64,000 nucleotides of DNA from Streptomyces sp. CC228A (lineage in GTDB: Bacteria > Actinomycetota > Actinomycetes > Streptomycetales > Streptomycetaceae). Within the stretch, counting starts at the first letter, position 1. Each line of letters opens with the position of its first letter. This document shows positions 37,895 through 48,357 of this stretch, in pieces. The stretch covers positions 186,001 to 250,000 of the forward strand of contig NZ_JAJPUI010000002.1 of the NCBI RefSeq assembly GCF_021390935.1, in the 5' to 3' direction. The translations under genes and the position numbers were made by a program. The notes below the pieces were generated by a model. It searched no databases, was not told where the DNA came from, and saw only the letters and a program-made list of their open reading frames with translations.

Positions 37895-38072
37895 GGCGTC
37901 GGGGCCTCGGGGGGTACCGAGAGCGAGGGCGGAGGGGGCGGCACGCGTCGGGCAACGGGGCCGCCGGAGCCACGGGGCCGGGCGCCCGCGGCCCCGGGAC
38001 CACGAGGTCATCGGGGCTTCAGGCCCGGGGCGCCGGGGCTTCGGGGCGCCGGGGCCTCGGGGCGTCTGCGCG

Positions 38073-39755
38073 TCACAGGAAGTAGAGGCGGTTCAGGCTC
38101 ACCGAGTCGGCGGGGGCCGAGCGGACGGGGTCGCCGTCCAGCGTCACCAGGCCCGTGCGGGCATCCACCGACACCTCTCCGATACGGGAGTTGAGGAGGA
38201 GGTTCCCGGGGCCGATGCCCCGCGTGCCGCGGACCGCGACGCGTCGGCGGCGGGTCGGCATGCCGTCACCGCCCGACCGGGCCGCGGCGCCGGACACGAA
38301 GGCCACCGAGATGTCGGCCGCGGTCGCCCCGTGCGCGCCGAACTGCGGCCCCAGCACGAGCGGTTCGCAGGTGTCGGTGGCGGCGTTCGGGTCGCCCACG
38401 ACCCCGTACGCGGGGAAGCCGGCCTTCAGGACGAGCTGCGGCTTCGCGCCGAAGAACTCGGGCCGCCACAGCACGACGTCGGCGAGCTTGCCGACCTCGA
38501 GGGAGCCGACCTCGTGCGCGAGGCCGTGGGCGATGGCCGGGTTGATGGTGAGCTTGGCCATGTACCGCAGGACGCGGGCGTTGTCGTCGCCGTCACCGTC
38601 GCCCTCCAGCGGGCCGAGCTCGGCCTTCATCTTCCCGGCCATGGCGAAGGTCCGGCGTACGGTCTCGCCGGCCCTTCCCATGCCCTGCGCGTCCGACGAC
38701 GTGATGCCGATCGCGCCGAGGTCGTGCAGGACGTCCTCCGCGCCCATGGTGCCCTCGCGGATCCGCTCGCGGGCCATGGCGGCGTCGCCGGGCAGGTCGG
38801 TCTTCAGGTCGTGGACGGAGACGATCATGCCGTAGTGCTCGGCGACCGCGTCCCGCCCGAAGGGGAGGGTGGGGTTGGTGGAGGAGCCGATGACGTTCGG
38901 GACGCCGGCCATCTTGAGGACGTTGGGGACGTGTCCGCCGCCGCAGCCCTCGATGTGGAAGGCGTGGATGGTCCGGCCCTCCAGGACCTTCAGGGTGTCC
39001 TCGACGGAGAGGCACTCGTTGAGGCCGTCGCTGTGCAGGGCGACCTGCACGTCGTGCTCCTCGGCGACCCTGAGGGCGGTGTCCAGGGCGCGGGTGTGGG
39101 CCCCCATGTCCTCGTGGACCTTGAAGCCGGAGGCGCCGCCCTCGGCGAGGGCCTCCACCAGGGGGGCGGGGTCGGAGGAGGAGCCGCGCGCGAGGAAGCC
39201 GATGTTGACGGGCCAGGCGTCGAAGGCGTTGAAGGCGTGCCTCAGGGCCCACGGGGAGTTGACCCCGACGCCCCACACAGGGCCGAACTCCTGCCCGATG
39301 ATCGTGGTCACGCCGGAGGCGAGGGACGCTTCCATGATGCGGGGGGACAGCAGGTGGACGTGGGTGTCGACGGCTCCCGCCGTGGCGATCAGGCCCTCGC
39401 CGGAGACGATGCTGGTGCCCGTGCCGACGACGACGTCGACGCCGTCGACGGTGTCCGGGTTGCCCGCGCGGCCGATCGCGTGGATCCGGCCTTCGCGGAT
39501 GCCGACGGACACCTTGCGGATGCCCTGCACGGCGTCGATCACGAGGACGTTGCTGATGACGACGTCGCAGGTGTCGCGGACGGCGGCGGCTTTCAGGTGC
39601 AGGCCGTCGCGGGCGGTCTTGCCGAAGCCCGCGAGGAACTCGTCGCCGGGCTTCTGGGCGTCGGACTCGACGCGGACCGTGAGCCCGGAGTCGCCCAGGC
39701 GGACGCGGTCGCCCGCGCGCGGGCCGTGGACGGATGCGTACTCGTAGGGGTCCAT
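38073..39755 (-). CDS. ureC: Urease alpha-subunit homologue lacking the flap cysteine
   Basis: 560-residue nickel amidohydrolase homologue. Metal ligands align with canonical urease: H132 and H134 (VDTHVH), carbamylated K212 and H214 (FKVHED), H241 (VALHSD), H267 (AFHIEG) and D355 (TSSDAQ). The mobile-flap Cys of urease is Val314 here, with H315 kept (IVSVHDLKT). There are further differences around residues 155-175 (EFGPVWGVGVNSPWAL). ATG overlaps the ureAB stop in the corrected frame (ATGA). No ureD, E, F or G in the window. Substrate may not be urea. Confidence 0.88.
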   Translation of the reverse strand: MDPYEYASVHGPRAGDRVRLGDSGLTVRVESDAQKPGDEFLAGFGKTARDGLHLKAAAVRDTCDVVISNVLVIDAVQGIRKVSVGIREGRIHAIGRAGNPDTVDGVDVVVGTGTSIVSGEGLIATAGAVDTHVHLLSPRIMEASLASGVTTIIGQEFGPVWGVGVNSPWALRHAFNAFDAWPVNIGFLARGSSSDPAPLVEALAEGGASGFKVHEDMGAHTRALDTALRVAEEHDVQVALHSDGLNECLSVEDTLKVLEGRTIHAFHIEGCGGGHVPNVLKMAGVPNVIGSSTNPTLPFGRDAVAEHYGMIVSVHDLKTDLPGDAAMARERIREGTMGAEDVLHDLGAIGITSSDAQGMGRAGETVRRTFAMAGKMKAELGPLEGDGDGDDNARVLRYMAKLTINPAIAHGLAHEVGSLEVGKLADVVLWRPEFFGAKPQLVLKAGFPAYGVVGDPNAATDTCEPLVLGPQFGAHGATAADISVAFVSGAAARSGGDGMPTRRRRVAVRGTRGIGPGNLLLNSRIGEVSVDARTGLVTLDGDPVRSAPADSVSLNRLYFL

Positions 39756-40014
39756 CAGGCGTTCTCCTCCACCCCGGACCCGGATGCCCGCTCCGGTGCG
39801 GCAAGCGCCGCCGCGGCCGGACCCGCCGCCAAGACCGCCTCGGCGGTCGCCGTGATCACCGGGACCGCCTGGGGCGCCGGGGTCACGGGGGTCGCTTGGG
39901 TCACCGGAGTCGCTAGGGTCGCCGGGGGCGCCGCGGCCGGCGCCTCCGGGGTCGCCGCGGCCGGACCGGCTGACAGGGCGGCTTCCGGCAGCGGCGCGGG
40001 GGCGGCCGCGGGGC
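39755..40014 (-). other. Out-of-frame Ala/Pro-rich tail of ureAB
   Basis: The alternative frame reads PLPEAALSAGPAAATPEAPA and ends ERASGSGVEENA at a TGA that overlaps the ureC ATG. Third positions are GC-saturated in this frame. It supports a single-base deletion rather than a real shorter protein. Confidence 0.65.
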
Positions 40015-40692
40015 CGCGTCCGCGCCCAGGTACCCGCAGGCCACGGCTCTGCGCAGGGCTTCCGCCTTGGCGCCGGGCGCGTCGAGCGGGCCGTCGACGA
40101 GGCCCGCGAAGCCGATCGCGACGCGGTCGCCGCCGATCGGTACGAGCCCGACCTCGGCCTCGCCGCCGGGGTCGAAGCGCATGGACGAACCGGCCGGGAT
40201 GCACAGCCGCATGCCGTACGCGGCGGCGCGGTCGAAGCGGAGCCGGGGGTTGGCCTCGAAGAAGTGGAAGTGCGAGGTCACGCTGATCGGTACGGCGGCG
40301 GTGTTGCGGACGGTGAGCTTCACCTCGGGGGCGGCTTCGGCGTAGCCGGGGCCGGGGAGGAGGGCACCGGGGGCGTTCTCGCCGGAGCGGGCTCCGATGG
40401 GGTCGGACACCACGGCGAGCCGGGAGCCGTCATCGAACACGGCCTCGACGTGGACCTCCGTGACGACGTCGGCCACACCCGGCAGGACGTCGTCGGGGCC
40501 GAGGACGGACCGGGCGGCCTGGACGGCCTCCGCGAGGCGCCTCCCGTCACGAGCGGCCTCGCACACGGTGTCGGCTATCAGGGCCGTGGCCTCCGGGACG
40601 TTCAGCCGCAGTCCGCGGGCGCGGCGGGCCCGGGCGAGCTCGGCGGCGCCGAAGAGCAGCAGCCGGTCGCGTTCTGTGGGGGTCAGTCGCAT
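39913..40692 (-). CDS. ureAB: Fused urease gamma/beta-subunit homologue (frameshifted tail)
   Basis: Residues 1-100 are UreA-like (MRLTPTERDRLLLFGAAELA, VPEATALIADTVCEAARDGR, LPGVADVVTEVHVEAVFDDG); from about 110 the UreB part follows (VRNTAAVPISVTSHFHFFEA, YGMRLCIPAGSSMRFDPGGE, IGFAGLVDGPL). CAGGAGG precedes ATG 40692. After GYLGADAAP the literal frame turns Arg-rich to a stop at 39913; one C missing near 40,015-40,023 would restore an Ala/Pro-rich tail ending at 39755 and overlapping ureC. Confidence 0.85.
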   Translation of the reverse strand: MRLTPTERDRLLLFGAAELARARRARGLRLNVPEATALIADTVCEAARDGRRLAEAVQAARSVLGPDDVLPGVADVVTEVHVEAVFDDGSRLAVVSDPIGARSGENAPGALLPGPGYAEAAPEVKLTVRNTAAVPISVTSHFHFFEANPRLRFDRAAAYGMRLCIPAGSSMRFDPGGEAEVGLVPIGGDRVAIGFAGLVDGPLDAPGAKAEALRRAVACGYLGADAAPRPPPRRCRKPPCQPVRPRRPRRRRPRRPRRP

Positions 40693-40729
40693 GTCGTTCA
40701 CACCTCCTGGCACGCACTTGCCAGCACGT

Positions 40730-40814
40730 TTGAGCGCCACTCTAACCTGCCCGCATAACGAAAGAAACCGTTGACTTATGACCCCGCACGTCTCATATTG
40801 AGCGCTGCTCTAAC
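40730..40814. promoter_or_regulatory. Twin operator-like repeats upstream of ureAB
   Basis: TTGAGCGCCACTCTAAC (40730-40746) and TTGAGCGCTGCTCTAAC (40798-40814) match at 15 of 17 positions in direct orientation, 68 bases apart. The second has a perfect GAGC-GCT-GCTC core. Such GAGC-n-GCTC sites are typical of TetR-family operators, and a TetR gene closes the cluster. Binding is inferred. Confidence 0.55.
40771..40799 (+). promoter_or_regulatory. Sigma70-like promoter reading away from ureAB
   Basis: TTGACT (40771-40776), 17-base spacer, CATATT (40794-40799). The -10 element abuts the right-hand operator repeat. It would transcribe toward the small gene at 41202. Confidence 0.5.
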
Positions 40815-41201
40815 TCTCAGGGCAGGCCACGGAGCCCGTCGGAATGGCAGCCGCAGGGCGTGAAAGGGCCGGGCAGGAGGCATCCCGACGGCTCAACCGG
40901 CAGGCGGATGGCGGCGTCTCGTGAGGTGAGGCCGGGGGGCATCCGCGTACGACGGGTCACGGGCCGCCGCCGGGCTCCGGGAGGTCGACGGGCCGCGTCC
41001 GGACGGGCCGTTGCCGCGGGTGACGGGGGCGGGTGGGCAAACCGGTGCGGCGCCGGCAGGCGAAGGCGCCGCCAGGGCGCCCGCCTCTCCGCCCCAGGGT
41101 CAGGGGCCGGGGCCCGGTGCGGCAGCCTTCGGCTACGGCCGCCCTGCCCCGACTCCCTCGGGGTGGACTGACAGGTGTGGTACGGAAGGGAAGGACGTGC
41201 G

Positions 41202-41363
41202 GTGGAAGAGATCGCCGGAGTCGCGGTACGGGCACTGAGGGCGCTGGTCGGCGTTCTGGTCCACACCGCTGATGTCGTCGTCGATGTCATGGTGTACCGC
41301 GAGGAGCGGCGGAAGCGGCGACTCCGGCGCAGGCACCTCCTACAGGAGCGGCCCCAGGGCTGA
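41202..41363 (+). CDS. Small basic protein, unknown (53 residues)
   Basis: VEEIAGVAVRALRALVGVLV followed by HTADVVVDVMVYREERRKRR: a hydrophobic helix then a strongly basic end. GTG 41202 has AAGGA about 11 bases upstream. Third-position GC is moderate to high. No family recognised; it could be a small membrane-associated peptide. The preceding stretch 40,815-41,201 shows no other gene. Confidence 0.35.
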   Translation: MEEIAGVAVRALRALVGVLVHTADVVVDVMVYREERRKRRLRRRHLLQERPQG

Positions 41364-41605
41364 CACACCGGCCGGCGGCAGCAGCGAGCCGCGCAGCGGC
41401 ACGGCAGGCGGGCGACGCCCCGGAGCCACGACTGCGGGGCGTCGCCCCTCGTAGCCACGCCACGGGGCCCCGGACTGCCGCCGCGGGCCCGCAGCAGCCT
41501 ACGGCGGGCATCACAGGTGCCGCCGACCGCAGGCCGACGGCGGTCATCCCCACTCCACAGGATCGCCCGCACCACCCGCACCACCCGCCGCAGGCGTACA
41601 GCAGA

Positions 41606-41663
41606 AGGGCCCGGCCCGCGCTGGAGGCGCCCCAGGGGGAGCCTCCGCGTCGAGCCGGGCCCT
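41606..41663 (-). terminator. Terminator after ilvE
   Basis: AGGGCCCGGC (41606-41615) and GCCGGGCCCT (41654-41663) pair perfectly; an inner GGAGGC/GCCTCC stem lies within. 18 bases past the ilvE stop. The stretch 41,364-41,605 carries no gene that I can support. Confidence 0.7.
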
Positions 41664-41680
41664 GCCGGGCGTTGCGGGGG

Positions 41681-42772
41681 TCAGGCGACCGGACGGGTCC
41701 AGCCGTGGGCGTCCTCCGCGGCGCCGGTCTGGATGTCCAGCAGCGCCTTGCGCAGCTTCAGCGTGACCTCGCCCGGCGTGCCGTCACCCTGCGTCCACTC
41801 GCCGCCGGCGGACTTGACCGTGCCGACGGGGGTGATGACCGCGGCGGTGCCGCAGGCGAAGACCTCGGTGAGCGTGCCGTTCTCGGTGTCGCGGCGCCAC
41901 TGCTCGGTGGAGATGCGTCCCTCCTCGGAGGAGAAGCCGAGGTCGCGGGCGACCTGGAGGAGGGAGTCGCGGGTGATGCCGGCGAGCAGGGAGCCGGTGA
42001 GCTCGGGGGTGACGATCCTGTCCCCGTACACGAAGTACAGGTTCATGCCGCCCATCTCCTCGACCCACTTGTGCTCCAGGGCGTCGAGCCAGACGACCTG
42101 GTCGCAGCCCTTCCCGGCGGCCTCGGCCTGGGCGAGCAGCGACGCGGCGTAGTTGCCGCCGGTCTTGGCGAAGCCCATGCCGCCGGGGACGGCGCGGACG
42201 TAGTTCTCGGACAGCCAGACGGAGACCGGCTTGACGCCGCCCGGGAAGTACGCGCCGGCCGGGGAGGCGATCACGATGAAGAGGTACTCGTTGGCGGGGC
42301 GGACGCCGAGGCCGACCTCGTTGGCGATCATGAAGGGGCGCAGGTAGAGGGACTCCTCGCCGCCGTGCGGCGGGACCCAGGCCGCGTCCTGCTTGACGAG
42401 GGCGGCGCAGGCGGCGACGAAGGTCTCGACCGGGAGCTCCGGCATGGCCAGGCGGCGGGCGGAGCGCTGGAACCGCTCGGCGTTGGCCTCGGGGCGGAAG
42501 AGGGAGACCGAGCCGTCGGGGCGGCGGTACGCCTTGAGCCCCTCGAAGATCTCCTGCGCGTAGTGCAGGGTCATGTTCGCCGGGTCGATGGACAGCGGCG
42601 CGTACGGGACGAGCTCGGCGTCGTGCCAGCCGCGGCCTTCGGTCCACTTGATGACCACCATGTGGTCGGTGAAGTGGCGGCCGAAGCCGGGGTTGGCCAG
42701 GATCGCCTCCCGCTCGGCGGCCGGCAGCGGGTGCGCGGAGGGCTTGAGCTCGATCGTCGTGAGCGTCGTCAT
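41681..42772 (-). CDS. ilvE: Branched-chain amino acid aminotransferase
   Basis: PLP enzyme (class IV) of Ile, Leu and Val synthesis and breakdown. 363 residues starting [20 protein letters not shown]. Family motifs: [14 protein letters not shown], catalytic lysine in [27 protein letters not shown], and [22 protein letters not shown] 42772 lies 270 bases after the divergent-free region downstream of leuB (same strand), so leuB-ilvE may be cotranscribed only if the hairpin at 42972 is read through. Confidence 0.95.
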   Translation of the reverse strand: MTTLTTIELKPSAHPLPAAEREAILANPGFGRHFTDHMVVIKWTEGRGWHDAELVPYAPLSIDPANMTLHYAQEIFEGLKAYRRPDGSVSLFRPEANAERFQRSARRLAMPELPVETFVAACAALVKQDAAWVPPHGGEESLYLRPFMIANEVGLGVRPANEYLFIVIASPAGAYFPGGVKPVSVWLSENYVRAVPGGMGFAKTGGNYAASLLAQAEAAGKGCDQVVWLDALEHKWVEEMGGMNLYFVYGDRIVTPELTGSLLAGITRDSLLQVARDLGFSSEEGRISTEQWRRDTENGTLTEVFACGTAAVITPVGTVKSAGGEWTQGDGTPGEVTLKLRKALLDIQTGAAEDAHGWTRPVA

Positions 42773-42971
42773 GAGTGCTTGTCCTTCACCGGTTGTGTGT
42801 GACGGACCGCGCTCACGGCGCCCCGGCAGCCTGTCGGCAGTGCTGCTAGGACGTCCGAGTATCACCGCATGCCGCGGCCCCGCGTTCGATTATCGCTCGG
42901 GGGGCCGGGACGGCGAAACAGGTGTGACCGCGATCCTGGTTCGATGGTGGCACCCGCGGCCGCACAGGAGA

Positions 42972-43004
42972 AGCCGCCGGGTGCGGGGATGCGACCCGGC
43001 GGCT
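42972..43004 (-). terminator. Terminator after leuB
   Basis: AGCCGCCGGGT (42972-42982) and ACCCGGCGGCT (42994-43004) form a perfect 11-bp stem, 38 bases past the leuB stop. Confidence 0.7.
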
Positions 43005-43042
43005 GTGTGTCTGGTGGTGTCCAGCGGTCTCCAGTCGGCGGG

Positions 43043-44086
43043 TCAGCTCGCTACGCGTACCGCGAGCGCGTCGCCGATCTCGTCCGTCGTACGGGGAGCG
43101 GCGCCGGTGCGCTCGGTGAGGTCGGCGGCGACCGCGTCCTCGATGCGGGCGGCCTCGGCGTCGTACCCGAGGTGGCGCAGGAGCAGGGCCACGGACAGGA
43201 TCGTGGCGGTGGGGTCGGCCTTGCCGGTGCCCGCGATGTCGGGCGCGGAGCCGTGCACGGGCTCGAACATGGACGGGAAGGCGCCCGTCGGGTTGATGTT
43301 GCCGGAGGCGGCCAGGCCGATGCCGCCGGTCACGGCCGCGGCGAGGTCGGTGAGGATGTCGCCGAAGAGGTTGTCGGTGACGATGACGTCGAACCGCTCC
43401 GGCTGGGTGACGAAGAAGATCGTCGCGGCGTCGACGTGCAGGTAGTCGGTGGTGACCTCGGGGTACTCCTCGCCGACCTTGTCGAAGATCTTCTTCCACA
43501 TGTGGCCGGCGTAGACGAGCACGTTGTTCTTGTGGACCAGGGTCAGCTTCTTGCGCGGCCGGGCGTCGGCGCGCGCGTACGCGTCCCGGACGACGCGCTC
43601 GACGCCGTAGGCGGTGTTGACGCTGACCTCGGTGGCGACCTCGGCGGGGGTGCCGGTGCGCAGGGAGCCGCCGTTGCCGGTGTACGGGCCCTCGGTGCCC
43701 TCGCGGACCACGACGAAGTCGATGTCGGGCCGCCCGGCGAGCGGGGTCGCGGTGTTCGGGAACAGCTTCGACGGCCGCAGGTTGACGTAGTGGTCGAACG
43801 CGAAGCGCAGTTTGAGGAGCAGTCCGCGCTCCAGGACGCCGGACGGCACGGACGGGTCGCCGATCGCGCCGAGCAGGATGGCGTCGTGGCCCTTGAGGGC
43901 CTCCAGCTCCGCGTCGGGGAGGGTCTCCCCGGTGCGGTGCCAGCGCTGGGCGCCGAGGTCGTACTCCTTGGTCTCCAGCTTCACATCCTGCGGAAGGACG
44001 GCGCGGAGGACCTTGAGTCCCTGGGCCACGACCTCCTGGCCGATGCCGTCACCGGGGATCACTGCGAGATTGATGCTGCGAGACAT
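43043..44086 (-). CDS. leuB: 3-isopropylmalate dehydrogenase
   Basis: NAD-dependent oxidative decarboxylation of 3-isopropylmalate. 347 residues starting [40 protein letters not shown] (substrate Arg pair), [29 protein letters not shown], and [18 protein letters not shown] with the metal-binding Asp residues. This is the isocitrate-dehydrogenase-like LeuB of actinobacteria. Partner leuCD lies 33 kb away in this window. Confidence 0.95.
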   Translation of the reverse strand: MSRSINLAVIPGDGIGQEVVAQGLKVLRAVLPQDVKLETKEYDLGAQRWHRTGETLPDAELEALKGHDAILLGAIGDPSVPSGVLERGLLLKLRFAFDHYVNLRPSKLFPNTATPLAGRPDIDFVVVREGTEGPYTGNGGSLRTGTPAEVATEVSVNTAYGVERVVRDAYARADARPRKKLTLVHKNNVLVYAGHMWKKIFDKVGEEYPEVTTDYLHVDAATIFFVTQPERFDVIVTDNLFGDILTDLAAAVTGGIGLAASGNINPTGAFPSMFEPVHGSAPDIAGTGKADPTATILSVALLLRHLGYDAEAARIEDAVAADLTERTGAAPRTTDEIGDALAVRVAS

Positions 44087-44163
44087 GGCGGCACCCTACT
44101 CTTCGTCCCATTGCCTGACATCGACCGTCCGCCATATGGACGAACGGACGAGGGGGCCGGCGC

Positions 44164-44301
44164 TCAGTGGCCGGTGGAGCCGCCGTTGTCGCGGCGGTCG
44201 AGGGCGCGCTGCAGCGCTGCCGCGGCGTTCCTCCGCTCGGCGTCGGTGAGGCGTGCGGCGCGGCGGACGCGGGCGGGGCGGGGGGCGGTGGCGACGGACA
44301 T
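44164..44301 (-). CDS. 45-residue Arg/Ala-rich small protein, unknown
   Basis: Starts MSVATAPRPARVRRAARLTD and continues AERRNAAAALQRALDRRDN to GGSTGH. AAGGAG lies 12 bases upstream of the ATG and third positions are nearly all G/C. It is too short for ordinary ORF cut-offs. A basic N-terminus and an amphipathic helix are the only features. Position between leuB and the acetyltransferase on the same strand suggests it may be cotranscribed with leuB. Confidence 0.55.
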   Translation of the reverse strand: MSVATAPRPARVRRAARLTDAERRNAAAALQRALDRRDNGGSTGH

Positions 44302-44569
44302 GGCGGATCGACTCCTTCAGATGAGGGCCCCTCGGGAGAGGGCGGGGGTGAAGGCGCCGGAAGGGGCGGGAGGCGCTGCCGCAGGGGTGACCTGCCGGGG
44401 GCGTCGCGCGCTCGACCGCCGTTCGCTGATGGAGCGAGACGTTCGGCTCCTACAAAGCTAAGCGAGCCGGACGCCTCTGTCTCCACAATTACTCGGACTT
44501 CCTACTATCTGAGACGGGCAGCCGCCCGGGACCGCCCGACGGGCCCCCGGGCCCCTGCCCCGCCACCGT

Positions 44570-45118
44570 TCAGAGCAGGTCGCCGTCGCGCCAGTCGAAG
44601 AGCAGCGGCCCCGCCTCGGGCGCGGGCAGCGGGCGCCCGGCGCCGGGGCGGAGGTAGGTGCTGTCCTCCTCGTCGGGGAGCGGGACCACGCCCTGCGGGC
44701 CGTACGCGCCGATGGCGCCGTTCCACAGCTGCCAGCCGTGCGCGCGGTAGAGCGGCACGCCGTCGTCGGACGCGGAGAGGGCCCCGAAGTCGTACGCCCC
44801 GTCGACGACCTCCTCCAGCGCCGCCATGACCCGGCCCCCGAGGCCCTGCCTGCGGCGGTCGGCCCGTACGCCCACCGCCTCGACGTAGCCGACGCGGTGG
44901 GCGCGTCCCGCGTGCACGACGCGGCGCATGACGACACTGCCGTGGGCGGCGATCCGCCCTTCGGCGTCCTCGATGTACGCGTGGACGCCGCCGAGCCCGT
45001 GCTCCCAGTCCGCGTCGCCGAAGTCGCCGTGGAAGGCGCCGTCGAGGAGGGCTCGGAACTCGTCGAGTATGGCGGGCTGCAACTCGTAGGTGTGGGCGGT
45101 GCGCAGACGGTCGCTCAT
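44570..45118 (-). CDS. GNAT acetyltransferase of the aminoglycoside 2'-N-acetyltransferase (AAC(2')) type
   Basis: 182 residues, MSDRLRTAHTYELQPAILDE from ATG 45118. Matches the AAC(2') pattern: DWEHGLGGVHAYIEDAEGRI, GYVEAVGVRADRRRQGLGGR (acetyl-CoA P-loop), YDFGALSASDDGVPLYRAHG and the terminal LLFDWRDGDLL. In mycobacteria and Providencia such enzymes acetylate aminoglycosides and have housekeeping roles. Actual resistance here is inference. GTG 45127 is an alternative start. Confidence 0.85.
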   Translation of the reverse strand: MSDRLRTAHTYELQPAILDEFRALLDGAFHGDFGDADWEHGLGGVHAYIEDAEGRIAAHGSVVMRRVVHAGRAHRVGYVEAVGVRADRRRQGLGGRVMAALEEVVDGAYDFGALSASDDGVPLYRAHGWQLWNGAIGAYGPQGVVPLPDEEDSTYLRPGAGRPLPAPEAGPLLFDWRDGDLL

Positions 45119-45267
45119 ACCGCCCACTGTCGCACCGCGGGCCCGACCGCCGCCGCCCTATTCCGGCGCGGACGGATGGCGGACGGCGGACGGAGACGCA
45201 TGGGCTCGGCGGACGGAAGTCCGCATGCGGTCGGCGGTCGGCGGTCGCACGTCCGTATACCGACGAC

Positions 45268-45309
45268 GGCCGCCGCGGCGGGGGATCCCGATCCACCGCC
45301 GCCGCGGCC
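45268..45309 (-). terminator. Terminator after the serine protease
   Basis: GGCCGCCGCGGCGG (45268-45281) pairs with CCGCCGCCGCGGCC (45296-45309) with two mismatches, about 50 bases past the protease stop. Confidence 0.55.
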
Positions 45310-45362
45310 CCCCGGCGCGGCGGGGCGTGCGCCTCCCCCGTGCCGGGGCGACCGCCCGCGGA

Positions 45363-46417
45363 TCAGTACACGGCCACGCCGTACGCGGCGAGGGCCTCGC
45401 GGACCGGCTGGTGGATGGCGGAGCCGTTGGTGCCGGTGCAGCCGGAGCTGCCGGAGTGGATGCCGAGGGCGACGCTGCCCGCGAAGTGGGCTCCCCCGCT
45501 GTCCCCGCCGGCCGAGCAGGCGGTGGTGCGGACCATGCCGTAGACGGGTCCGCTGCTGTAGTTGACCGTGACGTTCACGGCGGTGACCGTGCCGCTGGTC
45601 ACCTTGGTGGTGGAGCCGCTCTTGCGGAGGGACTGGCCGACGACGGCGTCGGCGGCGGAGGCGATGTCCTGGTAGCTGCCGTTGTAGAGGTTGACCCGGC
45701 CCCCGGTGTTGGTCGTCGTGGTGTAGCGGACGATGCCGTAGTCGTTGGTCGGGAAGCTGCTGCCCTCGCGCACGCCGATCTGCGCGCCGCCGGAGGTGGC
45801 GGACCAGCTTGAGGAGATGTTCGTGCAGTGCCCGGCCGTCAGGAAGTACCGGGTGCCGTTCTTGGTGACGTTGAAGGCGGCCGAGCATCGGGAGCCGCCG
45901 CCGTAGATGGCGTCGCCGCCGGCGACCTCGCGGCGGAACTCGCCCGGCACACGCGTGACGCGGACGGCTCCGTCGAGGGAGGCGGCGACCTTGCGGAGCC
46001 GCGCCATGTCCCTGGCCGACACGGAGGAGTCGGCCTCCACGGCGATCTGGTTGGTGCGCGGGTCCAGGCCCCAAGAGGTGCCGGTGATCTTGGCGCGGGC
46101 CTCCAGCGCGGCCATGGCGGCGTCCAGTTGCGCGGCACTGCGCTGGACGCGCCGGGGCACGGCGCCGCCGCGCGGGCCTTGGCGGCCGCGGCCTCGGTGG
46201 TGACGGTGACGACGAGCGCGCCGGTCTCGGCGTCGACGTAGGTGCCGGCGCTCTCGTCGCCGAGCGCCCGCTCGACGGCGGAGTCGAGGGCGTGGAGGCG
46301 GGCCGGGGCGGCGCCGCCGGTCTCGTCCGCGGCTCCGGCGGGGGTGGCGCCGAGGCCGAGGGAGGCGGCGACGAGCAGGACGGAGGTAGCGATGCGCGCA
46401 CGGGTGGTGCGTCTCAT
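45363..46417 (-). pseudogene. Streptogrisin-like secreted serine protease (S1 family), frameshifted in the propeptide
   Basis: Signal peptide from ATG 46417 (MRRTTRARIATSVLLVAASL then GLGATPAGAADE), preceded by AAGGAG. The propeptide frame (VDAETGALVVTVTTEAAAAK) breaks near 46,163-46,170, where one G is missing, then continues AAQLDAAMAALEARAKITGT. The mature enzyme is complete: His in LTAGHCT, Asp in NDYGIVRY, Ser in GGDSGG, with paired cysteines. If the indel is a sequencing error this is an intact alpha-lytic/streptogrisin-type protease; otherwise it is inactive. Confidence 0.8.
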
Positions 46418-46531
46418 GCCGGGACTCCTTCGTCGGTGGGGGGAGGAGCGGGGATGGGGAGGTACCGACGGAGAAGTCTGACGCGTACGCGACAAACAGC
46501 AAGGGCGGGATCGAGCCGTTCATGAGAACCG

Positions 46532-46562
46532 CCCCCGTCCGGCGTGGGGGCGCCGGAGGGGG
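46532..46562 (-). terminator. Terminator after pruA
   Basis: CCCCCGTCCGGCG and GCGCCGGAGGGGG pair around a TGGGG loop, about 28 bases past the pruA stop. Confidence 0.65.
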
Positions 46563-46589
46563 GCGGGGTCTACGGGAGGGCGGGAGGTG

Positions 46590-48221
<1,632 letters not shown>

Positions 48222-48357
48222 GAGTTCCGTTGCTCCTTCTGGTGAGGTGGGGCTCTGCCCTGGGGGTTCCGGGGTGTCGGGAAAGGGTTTCCGGGGGCTC
48301 CCGGACGGGTCCGGGTGGCCGGGGGGTGTTCCGGGGTTTCCGGGTTTCCCCGGGTTT

